NCBI RefSeq assembly: GCF_963675165.1
Contig: NC_087391.1
Coordinates: 4,328,646-4,392,645, forward strand
Origin: Halichondria panicea
Taxonomy: Eukaryota > Porifera > Demospongiae > Suberitida > Halichondriidae
DNA length: 64,000 nt
Direction: 5' to 3'
The position numbers and the translations under genes were made by a program. This document shows positions 50,345 to 62,984 of the stretch, in pieces. The notes beneath the pieces were generated by a model. The model saw nothing but the letters and a program-made list of their open reading frames with translations. It had not been told where the DNA came from and did no database searches. Positions within the stretch are counted from its first letter, which is position 1; every line of letters begins with the position of its first letter.

Positions 50345-52830
50345 AAACACCCCGAGCCACTTTTCTGACTTTCTGAGAGCCATGATTATAGAACGGGAAC
50401 TGGAATAATTATGTTCAATCCTGGTCTATATACAAGCAATTAAGTATATCAGCCAATAAGTTATGTTGATATACTCAAGTTACTTTAATCAACTGGAACT
50501 TGCTGAGCAACTTTTCTGACTTTCCGAGAACAGTGGTTCGTTAACGAGAACCCTGAAAAATAATATATTCAGTGCTGGTCTATAGACATGCATACAGATA
50601 TCAGCTAGTATAATTATGGTGATATATACTCTTCTGAGGTTATTTGAATCGACTGGAACTTGCTGAGCAACTTTTCTGACTTTCCGAGAGCAGTGGTTCG
50701 TTAACGGGAACCCTGAAAAATAATATATTCAGTGCTGGTCTAGACATGCATGCAGATATCAGCCAGTACGTTGATATATATACTCAAGTTTACAATTCTG
50801 GGGTTACTTTAAGCGACTGGAACTTGCTAAGAAACTTTTCTGACTTTCCGAGAGCAGTTTCGTTAACGGGAATCCAGAAAAATAACATATTCAGTGCTGG
50901 TCTAGACATGCATGCAGATATCAGCCAGTATGTTGATATATACTCAAGTTTACAATTTCTGAGGTTACTTTAAGCGACTGGAACTTGCTAAGCAACTTTT
51001 CTGACTTTCCGAGAGCAGTGGTTCGTTAACGGGAATCCAGAAAAATAACATATTCAGTGCTGGTCTATAGACATGCATGCAGATATCAGCCAGTATGTTG
51101 ATATATACTCAAGTTTACAATTCTGAGGTTACTTTAATCGACTGGAACTTGCTAAGCAACTTTTCTGACTTTCCGAGAGCAGTGGTTCGTTAACGGGAAT
51201 CCAGAAAAATAACATATTCAGTGCTGGTCTAGACATGCATGCAGATATCAGCCAGTATGTTGATATATACTCAAGTTTACAATTCTGAGGTTACTTTAAG
51301 CGACTGGAACTTGCTAAGCAACTTTTCTGACTTTCCGAGAGCAGTGGTTTGTTAACGGGAATCCAGAAAAATAACATATTCAGTGCTGGTCTAGACATGC
51401 ATGCAGATATCAGCCAGTATGTTGATATATACTCAAGTTTACAATTCTGAGGTTACTTTAATCGACTGGAACTTGCTAAGCAACTTTTCTGACTTTCCGA
51501 GAGCAGTGGTTCGTTAACGGGAATCCAGAAAAATAACATATTCAGTGCTGGTCTATAGACATGCATGCAGATATCAGCCAGTATGGTGATATATACTCAA
51601 GTTTACAATTCTGAGGTTACTTTAATCGACTGGAACTTGCTAAGCAACTTTTCTGACTTTCCGAGAGCAGTGGTTCGTTCACGTGAATCCAGAAAAATAA
51701 CATATTCAGTGCTGGTCTATAGACATACATGCAGATATATCAGCCAGTATGTTGATATATACTCAAGTTTACAATTCTGAGGTTACTTTAATCGACTGGA
51801 ACTTGCTAAGCAACTTTTCTGACTCTCCGAGAGCAGTGGTTCGTTAACGGGAATCCAGAAAAATAACATATTCAGTGCTTGTCTAGACATGCATGCAGAT
51901 ATATCAGCCAGTATGTTGATATATACTCAAGTTTACAATTCTGAGGTTACTTTAATCGACTGGAACTTGCTAAGCAACTTTTCTGACTTTCCGAGAGCAG
52001 TGGTTCGTTAACGGGAATCCAAAATAATAACATATTCAGTGCTGGTCTATAGACATGCATGCAGATATCAGCCAGTATGTTGATATATACTCAAGTTTAC
52101 AATTCTGAGGTTACTTTAATCGACTGGAACTTGCTAAGCAACTTTTCTGACTTTCCGAGAGCAGTGGTTCGTTAACGGGAATCCAGAAAAATAACATATT
52201 CAGTGCTGGTCTATAGACATGCATGCAGATATCAGCCAGTATGGTGATATATACTCAAGTTTACAATTCTGAGGTTACTTTAATCGACTGGAACTTGCTA
52301 AGCAACTTTTCTGACTCTCCGAGAGCAGTGGTTCGTTAACGGGAATCCAGAAAAATAACATATTCAGTGCTTGTCTATAGACATGCATGCAGATATATCA
52401 GCCAGTATGTTGATATATACTCAAGTTTACAATTCTGAGGTTACTTTAATCGACTGGAACTTGCTAAGCAACTTTTCTGACTTTCCGAGAGCTGTGCTTC
52501 CTAAACGGAAACCCAGAAAATATATTTAGTGCTGGTCTTAGACAAGCAGGTAGCAGCCAATACGTTGATACACTCTTCTGAGGTTACTTTTAATCGACTG
52601 GGAACTTGCTGAGCAACTTTTCTGACTTTCCGAGAGCAGTGATTTGTAAACGGAAACCCAGAAAATATATTCAGTGCTGGTCTTATAGACAAGCAGGTAT
52701 CAGCCAATAATTATGTTGATAATACCTAAGTTTACAATTCTGAGGCTATACTTTAATCGACTGCATGGAACTTCCTGGAGCAACTTTTCAGACTTTCCAT
52801 GTGTAGTGATTCAACTGTATATAATTCATA
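50345..52830. repeat. Tandem array, about 163-bp unit, left arm of the foldback element
   Basis: About fifteen copies of a roughly 163-bp unit. Each contains GACTGGAACTTGCTAAGCAA, CTTTTCTGACTTTCCGAGAG, GGTTCGTTAACGGGAA, TTCAGTGCTGGTCTA and GACATGCATGCAGATATCAG. Central copies are very similar and outer copies more diverged, as expected for unequal exchange. Confidence 0.9.
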
Positions 52831-54325
52831 AAAAGCATTTCTCGGACAAGCAATGCAGGCAGTCAGTCCATCCATACCTTCAGTTATTGTTACTTTACTC
52901 AACTAGAACGACTCTTGACGTTCCATGGGCAGTAATTCAAATGTTAATTACAATTTCACTAGATGCAAGATTATTATTCACGGCTCAGTGCAAAGATAGC
53001 CTTTTGAGTAAGTTCGTGACAGAAGATTCAATCTCATGAGAAACTGTATTGAGTTCTGACTATAGAGATTGAATCAAAGTGTACGGACTATACATAGACT
53101 CTATACTATAATTATAATTTCATTTTGCTGGGCTGATAGACTGGTGTGTACCTGGTTTGTTGCATGACCATGCATGCATCTATATATAGTGTGTTGTCAG
53201 CAGCTAATTACTATAGATTTTGCTTGAATAGATGTATAGTATACTGTGTATTGTCTTGATAATTATTTTGATATAATATATATATAGTGTGTGTCATGGG
53301 TGTAGACTAAATTCTATACCAGGATCCATGCAACACAGTATATACACAAACAATCCTCATTATAGTCAAGTCCTGGCAGTGTATATATACGTATAGTCTA
53401 CACCAGTCCTATATATACAATAGGTATATGGACGAGCATGCAGTGACAATGAAGTATATAGGCAGTGATGTGATGCTGCGATTGAAAGACAGTTATGAGA
53501 GAGAGTGAGGAAAACTCTCACTGGATAAATACAGGCGTATATAGTTACAACATAAACTATATTGCAAGTAGATAATAATCGCTATAGTTAAGCTTGTAGA
53601 TTGTACACCATCGTCTCTAGATATATAATTATATGTCCTATATATAACTGTAATGCAGGTGATTCTGGTGCATCCAAGCACTTCCTGACACACAGTATAA
53701 TTTATGTTGCTTACAGAAGGCAAGCATGATTATATCTCTACCAAAGATTGGATAGCCCCAATAAAAAAGACTTACTACTGTCGTGGCCGTACCGTAACCA
53801 TACCGTGACAATTAATCTGTCAGTATGTAAAATGAATAATTATGTCAATAATTTTTTTACACCATAATTATAATTAAATACACCAAGCCACAGGTGTTTC
53901 AACCATTGACAAAAAGTCTGTCAAAGAAAGAGATTCCATGAAGTGTTCTGGCATTAGCGAAGATGAGGTGCAAAAATAATTATATCAATAGTTCTCGACT
54001 CAACCAGAAAATCAAAGGAAGATTTGAGAATAAACCATCCAATGCATTCAAGCAATCCTTTTATAGCATCAAGTTTATATAATGAGCATTATGCATGGAC
54101 TATCCCTATCCCGTAGACATACAAAGCAAGATAATAATATATATATATACAACGTATACATACCAGACAGGCTTTAATATGGGGCTGTTAAATGTTAATT
54201 GTGTCATTGAAACTTAATTATCCAACTGATAGCCTCCCTCACACATATATAGGGCAATATTCTAGATTTATATATTTTAACAGATACACCAGAGAGGCCG
54301 GTATAGTGGATCAACCAATCCTTAT

Positions 54326-54534
54326 TACCTTAAGGTGACATATTTTCACAGGTAGATTTGTTTGCGTTTTTACAGTTTTGTACATTTTGCGGTATAATAT
54401 TTTGCGAAATGTCTATCTGGATACATTAAACAAGAGGGCGGCCAATTATTTGCGAGTATTAATTTTTGCGATTTTACTCTCATTCGCAGAAATAGCAGAA
54501 ATTAATACACGCAAAAATATGTCACCTTAAGGTA
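54326..54534. mobile_element. TACCTTAAGGTGACATATTTT-ended miniature element
   Basis: The left end TACCTTAAGGTGACATATTT at 54326 is mirrored by AAATATGTCACCTTAAGGTA ending at 54534, and internal TTTGCG/CGCAAA stretches also pair. It is a 209-bp non-coding element inside the unique centre of the foldback element. Confidence 0.8.
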
Positions 54535-57500
54535 TATAACTATACTCCAACCGCCACTTCTTGGTTTTATTCTCTCTCACAGCCAACTATATAGTTATAA
54601 GCTGCCTATTTGATCCACAAGTAACTTTTTTTTTACAATTCAAGCTATATAACTTCAGCAGTAGCTACTTCCACCCAATCATCTCCCTAAGCCTCCCAAT
54701 ATGTTAAAACTGCCTGTTTATATAGAACTAAAAACAGACAACATCAGCTATTGTATATACAGACATGCAACGGCCACAACAGCGTCCTTAACTGGTTCAC
54801 CAAGGAATAAGATATAACGTTAAAAACTTGCATGGATTAAGGAAATATACACTATACTATCAAGCTATGCAAATTAGAGGAACTGCAATTACAAAACCAA
54901 TCCCTGCATGATCCTAAAATTGATTATGACACACATGCACCTATAGCTAGCACAAACTCTAGCAGCAACCCCAAAAAGCTGTTCTCTAAATCCACTATAC
55001 CTATGCCCTTGTAACAGATGTATGGTGAACTGCATGCATAAGAACTTACCAGAACTATAGCTATAGCGTTAATAATCTGTCTATAATGTTATGTGTTTGT
55101 CCATTACAATTATGTGTTTTATACTCAGCGGCATCATATTAGTGATGCCTGTCTGTCGGTCTCAACTAATTGACAAGCCCTTCTTTCTTTTTATATCATC
55201 ACCTCTAAATTGAATAATCAAAGAAGACAAGGGAATCTGTATACACGAACAAATTCTTCATTCCAAAGTCTAGTATAATTATATGCATGCATGATATGTA
55301 TAATTATGTATGCCTATAATATATATCAGCAGAGAAAAACTATACCGATACCTCTATACAAAAATGTGCACAAAGTAACATGACTCGCGCATGTGATGAA
55401 GTATACTGTAAACTTACTAGTAATCTCCTAGAAAATGTTGTTAACCGTGACGTTTTTAGGGGTGCATGTACAATGACATCTGATTCTAGCTATATATTCG
55501 TTCGCGTTCAACGTTCAGAGCTGCTCACTGCACACTGATAGAAGACTATCTTTTCACAAAAATCATAAATAGAGACAATAGTCGGGTTGATCCTCTTCAC
55601 TTCCACTCTTTACTCACTGCTAACAAATTCTGTGCGTTGCGTAATGTGTGCGCAAGCTTGCGCAATTGACAGGATATCACGTTACTTTGTGCACAGTTTT
55701 GTGTATAGAGGTATTGGTAGTTCGACACTCTTCTCTTCTTATATTATTTATGCTCTTGCCGTTAACGTAGTGCTATATTAATGCGAGATATATACTAACT
55801 AATACGAGCGGTTATGATAATTATTACATCGCACAATTAATTAGAGGCCTGCATGCAGGGAACAATTCCCATTGAAATCGTGGCATTTATACTAGACGAA
55901 ACGGCATAAATAAATGTCACATAACGTTTTATATAGGAGCCTTAAAATTGGCCAAAATACATAATTTTATATGCTCGTATATTATTTCTAGCACAATACG
56001 TATACGGTATCTCACATAATACCATGGCATAGTTATAGCCATGGGTACATGTATAACATGCACTCAGCCATTTCATATAATTATCAGTTCACCAATAGTG
56101 TGTAATGCCATTCACATGCATGCACATAGTACAGGTAACAGAGCTTTTCCAGTTTGAAAGAGTATGCCCTATATAATTATTTAAATACACTAGCTGAGTT
56201 TTGAAAAAAGTGAGACAAATTGTATGACACTATTTAGATGCTTAAAACTACTGGAATGTTTTAACTGCATGTTCCCATATAATATGCATAAATGACCTGA
56301 TCATGACATCTTCAGCAGATTACATCAAGAACGAAGACATTATCAAACTTCATTCTTCTATAAATAATTCTCATTGGACACATGCATGCATGCAGGACAC
56401 CATCAATGTGTACATGCAGATACAATCAACTGATTTCATACCTCACAGAATCTATTGGTTTCTAAATTAAACAGTCACATGCATTGCAGTTATAGCAGAT
56501 CTATATAATTATAATTATATAGAGAATGCACAGTGTTAATTATTACAGCATAAAACAATTTATGCATGCAGTTACCTTGCCCTAGCTGGGATTGAGATGT
56601 CTCAGTATAATTATATAGCACTGCTTCGAATAATTTTCACTTTCAGCGTCATAGTGACACACACAACTCAGAACGTCTTTCACACTCAAGCCGAACCAGA
56701 AATCCAAAATTAACAAAAATCGAAAATCAGCAAAAAAATCTGGAGACGCAACTGCTGATTGCTTTGTTGCTTTGTGCAAAATGAGATACCTCGAAAAGAC
56801 ATCAATGCGCAAGACATTATCCACTTGCAATTGTACCTAAATTATATGTCTACAGGATAGTCTATCATGCTCATTAGAACTTGATGCTAAGGATTGCTTG
56901 AATGCACTGGACGTAATTATTAAAGCATGGTTTTCTCAAATCTTCCTTTAATTTGATTTTCTGGTTGAGTCAAGAACTATTGATATAATTATTTTTGCAC
57001 CTCTAATGCTCGAATTTCTTTTTAATCTCCCTTTGATGGCATCCTTTTTCTTCTGTACACAACACATGCGCTTTTCTTTCTGGTTGGTTAATGGGTTTCA
57101 ATTTCACCCACTGACAGATTGTCACGGTATATGTGTATGGTAGTAAGCCTTTATCATTGGGGCGCTCCGATCGTTGGTAGGGATATGCTTGCATGCCTTC
57201 CAATATGGGGACAATTATTTTAAGAAACTGGCCTGGCACGTTACCACAAAACTAAAACTATAAACGTAGCATAACCATTACGTAATTAATACACTGTACA
57301 CATCGACAGTTTAATATGTTGTAACTATAATTATGCCTGTATACCTCTGATTCAGCACATTCTAAGCATTCCTCACTCACTCTCATATCTTTTTCATCTC
57401 TAGTATTGCAGCATCATCATGCACTGCCTACCTCATGATAATTATCGTCCTGCTTAATATCCATACCTACATCTATAATTATTGTATAGCTGTAGACTAT

Positions 57501-57599
57501 AATATATACATAACTGGACTTGACTATATAATGAAGATCGTTTGTGTATCATTACTGTGTTGGATCCTGCATGGTATAGAATATACCTTATATTAAGGG

Positions 57600-59120
57600 G
57601 TGTTTCAACAAATGTTCAGGGTTTCCGTTTACGAATCACTGCTTTCGGAAAGTCAACAAGTTCTAGTCAATTAAAGTAACCCCAGAATTGTAAACTTGGG
57701 TATATAATTATATAGGTATTAATTGATACATGCTTGTCTAAGAACAGCACTGAACATTTTCAGGGTCAAGTTCCGCACTGCATGCTCTCGGAAAGTCTGA
57801 AAAGTTGCTCAGCATGTTCCCAGTCAATTAAATTAACCCGAGAAGAGTGTTGTATCAACATATTGGTTGATACCTGCTGGTCTAAAACCAGCACTAAATA
57901 TATTTTCTGGGTTTCCGTTTACGAAGCACTGCTCTCGGAAAGTCTGAAAAGTTGCTCAGCAATTTCTTGTCGATTAAAGTAACCTCAATCTTAATTGGGC
58001 ATATCAACGTATTGGCTGATACCTGCTTGTCTAAGACCATGCAGCACTGACCATATTTTCAGGGTTTCCGTTTACGAATCACTGCTCTCGGAAAGTCTGA
58101 AAAGTTTCTCAGCTATAGTTCTTGCTCAGCAAGTTCCAATCGATTAAAGTAACCTCAGAATTTTAAATTTGAGTATAATTATATCAAATACTGGCTGATA
58201 TCTGCATGCTGAATATATTATTTTTCAGGGTTCCCATTAACGAACCACAGCTCTCGAAAAGTGAAAAAAGTTGCTCAGCAAGTTCCAGTCGATTAAAGTA
58301 ACCTCAGAATTGTAACTTGAGTATAATTATATAAAATACTGGCTGATACCTGCATGCATGTCTAGACCAGCACTGAATATATTATTTTTCAGGGTTCCCG
58401 TTAACAAACCACAGCTCTCGGAAAGTCAGAAAAGTTGCTCAGCAATTAAGTTCCCAGTCGATTAAAGTAACCTCAGAAGAGTCATATTGGCTGATATCAG
58501 CATGCATGCATGTCTAGACCAGCACTGAATATATTGTTTTTCAGGGTTCCTGTTAACGAACCACAGCTCTCGGAAAGTCAGAAAAGTTGCTCAGCAAGTT
58601 CCAGTCGATTAAAGTAACCTCAGAATTGTAAACTTGAGTATATATATCAACATACTGGCTGATATCTGCATGCATGTCTAAACCAGCACTGAATATATTG
58701 TTTTTCAGGGTTCCCGTTAACGAACCACAGCTCTCGGAAAGTCAGAAAAGTTGCTCAGCAAGTTCCAGTCGATTAAAGTAACCTCAGAATTGTAAACTTG
58801 AGTATATATATCAACATACTGGCTTATATCTGCATGCATGTCTATAGACCAGCACTGCATGAATATGTTATTTTTCAGGGCTCCCGTTAACGAACCACAG
58901 CTCTCGGAAAGTCAGAAAAGTTGCTCAGCAAGTTCCAGTCGATTAAAGTAACCTCAAAATTGTAAATTTGAGTATCACTGAATATATTCAGGGTTCCCGT
59001 TAACGAATCACTGCTCTCAGAAAGTCAGAAAAGTTTCTCAGCAAGTTCCAGTATACATAACTTATTGGCTGATACTTGTCTATAGACCAGGACTGAACAT
59101 AATTATTCCAGTTCCCGTTC
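57600..59120. repeat. Tandem array, right arm of the foldback element (inverted)
   Basis: About ten units of the array seen at 50345-52830, in inverted orientation (CTCGGAAAGTCAGAAAAGTT, GCTCAGCAAGTTCCAGTCGA). Units are more diverged and fewer than on the left, so the arms have evolved copy number independently. Confidence 0.9.
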
Positions 59121-59409
59121 TCGAACCACTTTTCTGACTTTCTGAGAGCCATGATTCATGGCTCTCAGAAAGTCAGAAAAGTGGCTCGGCGTGTTCAGTA
59201 GAGCCAAATAACCTCAGGACAATAAATTGGGGAGTCAGTATAAGTAGGAGTTAGGTGACTGGCTGAATTAACACACCTTAAAATAATTATGATAATCATA
59301 CTAAATCTAGCTCAGTGTACAGACATAATTACTGCAGACATGTGCAAGTAGCTAGCTCTATACTGCAGACAATGAAGAGTCTACTTACCTGACTCTTAAA
59401 ACTAGGCTG

Positions 59410-59486
59410 GCCAGCTCTTAGCCTCGATTCCAGGCCGCTTGAATAAGGCTTGTTCAAGCGGCCTGGAATCGAGGCTAGCCAGCTCT
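59410..59486. mobile_element. Perfect TAGCCTCG hairpin with a 9-bp target duplication
   Basis: A 59-bp near-perfect palindrome at 59419-59477 (TAGCCTCGATTCCAGGCCGC and its complement) is flanked on both sides by GCCAGCTCT (59410-59418, 59478-59486). The corresponding place in the left arm (about 50098-50115) lacks it, so it inserted after the arms formed. Confidence 0.9.
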
Positions 59487-59922
59487 CTACTTACTAACAT
59501 ACTAGTAGAGTGATCAGGCAAGAGCATCTCATTACATCTGCGCAAAGTCAAGGGTTAACCTTGGAATGCATTGCCCTGCTACGCCCACTCATTTAACCTT
59601 CACTTCCGCTTTTTCCGATTTCTGGCTTTCTGGTCCTACATGCGCAGACAACAACTAGTACCAGGCCCAGTTGTTCGCCTAACCGTTATAAAAGCGAAAA
59701 CTCGGCCTGGGATCGAGGCTACTTAATGACCTGTCCTCACCCGCTATCAATCAGCTCGGTCACCAGATCTGCTTTGTCAGGATCAAAGTGCGGCTGATTC
59801 ATGAGACTAGCATTCAGTGCGCATGCACTACAAATTCCAGACAAAATTATATGTAGATCTAGATCTATATCTAGCTGCTAGCTCTATGTAAACTGATCAA
59901 GAGCTTCTAGATCCTGGTAAAT

Positions 59923-61233
59923 ATGGACTCCAGTAAGTTGCAAATTAGTCTCGCAGACCCAGACCCTGAAAGAGGGTCTGGCCAATTTCACCGCACAGAG
60001 TTGTGTTGACCGCGCCACAAATATCGTGGCGCTCTAAGTGGCTGATAAGTGTTTGTAGTAAGTTGTGAAACCGCACAACTGCACTGGTAGCTAAAGTAGA
60101 TTTGGCAAATCTAATTATGTGGTTTCACACATCCGTCCTCTAACCACTAACCACTTATCAATGCAAACAGCCACTTTGACGCTGCACAAGTAGCTAATGT
60201 GTAATTTGCCAGACGATAATAATTATATCGGCTGCTCCACGAGACTAGTTGCAAATGGCTCTCAGAGATAATATGTACAGGACATTTTTGTTCCAGAAGA
60301 TCTGCCAGCAAATGAGAGACAAAGACATGCGCCACCTTCTGTTTACACTGGAGCTGACCATCTCAGATCTGGAACCAACCAGTGTGTTTATCGAGCTGGA
60401 GAAGAGGGGTATGTTTTCAGCTTCAAATCTAAAACCATTGGCCAAGATGATGGAAAACATCAACAGAAAAGATTTAGCTAAAGAATTGGAGAAGTATATT
60501 AAGAAACAAAAGCCTTGTACTCAGGTAAGCAAATCGAGTAGGCAGGAAGCCTCAGCCTTAGGGCAAATCACAGCAACACTTCAGAGCATACAGCAGGTAA
60601 CAACTTTACTTTTGGATCAGCTAGAGGGAGTAAAAAGCATTGTTCCCAGTGATGCTCAATACAGTAAGGTTGAACGTGAAATAACGAAGGCAATATAGCC
60701 GTGGTTGAGCAGAATCTTCAGCCAAAGATTTCGCTAGCTTCGAGGTCACTACCTCAAGAAAGTATTGACTCGCTGGACTGTGCTAGTCCAACACCCAGCT
60801 TAAGTAGTAACTGTAGCAGTCAAGACAAATCTTCCGAAAGTATGTTAATAAATATTTATCATTTGCCATATGCATGCATGGTGTACATTATACATACAGG
60901 CATCAAGAAGAGGCCACTTCCCCCAGCACCTTCAGTAGAGTTAGAGGAGAATGAGTACGACGTTCTTGCAAACTCACAGGTACTACTATACACAAACTCT
61001 GATCTGTATATATAACCGATAAGCTTTAATTTTAGCCAGATGAAGATGGAGAGCAAGGACAAGAGCTAGAGCAATCCGGTACCTTAAAAAGAGTTGATAC
61101 TGGAGATAATGGCTCGAGGCTGTTTATTAAAGAGGGAGTCATGAGTGCACTTAATGATACTGACCATTGCCAAACGTACACTGTACTTCATCCTGAAAAA
61201 ACTCATATTTATGCTCAAGCTTCAGATACTTAA
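59923..61233 (+). CDS. DED-containing adaptor-like protein with proline-rich, tyrosine-rich tail
   Basis: Proposed exons: 60255-60524, 60713-60839, 60900-60979, 61036-61233 (about 224 residues, phases agree). Residues about 1-85 are a death effector domain: an FLFQKICQQM first helix, LELTISD, FIELEKRGMF, and INRKDL matching the RxDL signature of DEDs. The tail has KKRPLPPAP, an SH3-ligand-like stretch, then ENEYDVL, TYTVLH and HIYAQA, which resemble phosphotyrosine docking motifs. DEDs pair with DEDs in FADD and initiator caspases (established); an adaptor role is inferred. An insertion at 59946-60247 separates an older ATG (59923, reading MDSSKLQ) from the domain, so translation probably now starts at ATG 60255. 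If the 60525 donor is not used, the frame continues to a stop at 60696-60698, giving a DED plus helical tail of about 147 residues. The acceptor at 60712 has a weak pyrimidine tract and is the least certain junction. Confidence 0.75.
59937..60256. mobile_element. TAGTCTCG-ended insertion in the 5' end of the DED gene
   Basis: A 302-bp element (59946-60247) begins TAGTCTCG and ends CGAGACTA, flanked by the 9-bp direct repeat GTTGCAAAT at 59937-59945 and 60248-60256. Removing it would place ATG 59923 in frame with the DED. The termini resemble the TAGTCTCATGAATC family, and the 9-bp duplication again fits a Mutator-like origin. Confidence 0.85.
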
Positions 61234-62984
61234 AGGTATGCCGGCATGATGCAAGATCATTGTAACTCTGCATGCATATGATTAAGTTCTCTCTCACTGT
61301 AAATGTATAGGTGCTATGTATATATAAGATAAAAGAACAATGGAGATACCGACTCATGCAGCTAGCCTGTAAAAACACCTATATATTGTCTCTACGCATG
61401 TCTGGCACATTGCGTGTATTAATTAAGAGTTCATATTACTGTATATAAACACCACTTCTATATAATGATTTTATGTCATGTCATTATTATACTAATTGAT
61501 GTCCATCGCAAAAAGTACCTTGACACAGATAACGTTCTACATGCATGTACTGAGTGTGTGTATACACGCTGCATTACTGCATGTACTGAACGCCACTTCT
61601 ATAATTATGTTGTAATCAATAGACATGGCAAAAAGTACCTTCACATGCACAGACAAGGTTCTCACATGTACACGTACACTGATGTACTTTTGCTTTAACA
61701 AGCAGCAATCACATCTGTCTGTCGAAATTGGGGGTATTTTCATGTTTCAACTACTGACTGTAAAACACTTATTACTGAAAAAGCCAGTTTCAACCATGCA
61801 TACCAAGTTCATTGGGTATATCCAGGGTAATATACTGCACAAGTGCTCTGTAAGCATTATAAAAACAGCACATCCGGTAGGGGTTGGTAAATTATGCTGG
61901 CATAATAGATACGTTTTTTTTGGTGAGAATTATGCTGGCATAAATTGAGTCATGTGGCCATTATTTATAGTTTGATCTTACTTGTGCGATGACATGGGGT
62001 CTATGTTGTGCTTTGGAGGAATAATGTGGAAATAATAGGCGAAAAGAATAATAGGCAATTTGAAAAGAATAATAGGCTGTTAACTTGAGCATAAAAGAAT
62101 AGCATAATGGTAATAACTCGAGCATATTAATCTATACCACCCCTAACGTCCGATTATAAATATCGTTATCTTAGAAATATTTGGGTTGCATCCCTCCTCA
62201 GAAACAAATTCACCTGCATGTAACTGCTTCGTATATATAGCATTCAATTAGGGTGGGCGTAATCTCGGCAGAGTACGATACATGCACTGATCAGCTGACA
62301 GCACATTTTAAGTTAACAAATTCGACACTTGAGAGGATATTGGTCATCAACAAGGAGGGATTTACAGTTAAGTATATATAATAATCATCGATTGCTTTAT
62401 CTGGTTGGATGGATGGTGGAACAATTACCAGGTTGAGTTCTATAACAAAAGAATAATCATGAAGCATGCATGCAAGGGTAGTAGTATACAGTGGCCTCTA
62501 AACTACGTATATCCAAATTATATATATAGGGCTGTTTAGAGGATAGAATCCTCTAAACCTTTTACAATAAGCATGCATGCACAGTAATAATAATTGTAAT
62601 AATTATGAGCTGTGTCTTTTACTCTATCACCACCATCCACACTAACTACCGATTATAGCTATATATATAAGTCACTCATTGGTTGATCCAGGATTCGTTG
62701 TCGACAACTTTTGCCTCAAAATATTGTCAACTGCATGAAAGCGAGAAATTGGTTGCAAATATACCATTGATTGAAGTATATGATTGAAGTATATATATAT
62801 ATATATACAGTCATAATTATATTATAGTAGATACGTTTCTAAATAATTATATATTATAGGCTGTATAGTATATAAACTATCCATTCACACATTTATAAAA
62901 ATATACTTTTAACTACTCAATGACTATACATAAGAATGCTTATAGTGCATGTGCATGGTCCTCATCACTATATAATTCCTATAC
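61234..62984. other. Intergenic region between the DED gene and the death-domain exon
   Basis: AT-rich, with a short tandem-like duplication (GCAAAAAGTACCTTGACACA at about 61508 and GCAAAAAGTACCTTCACATG at about 61628), a fragment of the CARD-lipase-GTPase last exon (61678-61742) and a copy of the ATTAGGGTGGGCGTAATCTC sequence near 62247. No intact gene is seen. Confidence 0.45.
61678..61742 (+). pseudogene. Fragment of the last exon of the CARD-lipase-GTPase family
   Basis: About 65 bp are nearly identical to 35696-35773 in the truncated copy 3: both contain TGATGTACTTTTGCTTTAAC, AAGCAGCAATCACA and GGGGGTATTTTCA. An 8-bp stretch (GAGCTAAA) and two further bases are missing here. It is in the same orientation but isolated from any other exon of the family, so it is a relic of another copy or a translocated piece of copy 3. 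Confidence 0.75.

Larger units (their letters stand above)
48923..59721. mobile_element. About 10.8-kb foldback element with long inverted arms
   Basis: The ends TAGCCTCGATCCCAGGCC (48923) and GGCCTGGGATCGAGGCTA (59721) are inverted, and homology continues inwards for kilobases: 49937-50340 pairs with 59230-59640, the tandem arrays pair with each other, 53310-53430 with about 57480-57590, 53500-53560 with about 57320-57400, 53960-54060 with about 56890-57003, and about 54070-54120 with 56850-56880. The unique centre is about 54130-56840. About 0.93 kb near the left end (48994-49936) is absent from the right arm and is shared with the neighbouring element. No transposase or other protein is recognised; an 82-codon minus frame at 56582-56830 is the best open frame in the centre. 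The right flank CTTAATGAC equals 37048-37056. Confidence 0.75.

Noticed and set aside
50746-52707. Open frames within the 163-bp array
   Set aside because: They are repeat translations whose frame breaks between units.
53493-56830. Search for a transposase in the centre of the foldback element
   Set aside because: Only frames below about 85 codons occur, and none has a catalytic motif I can recognise.
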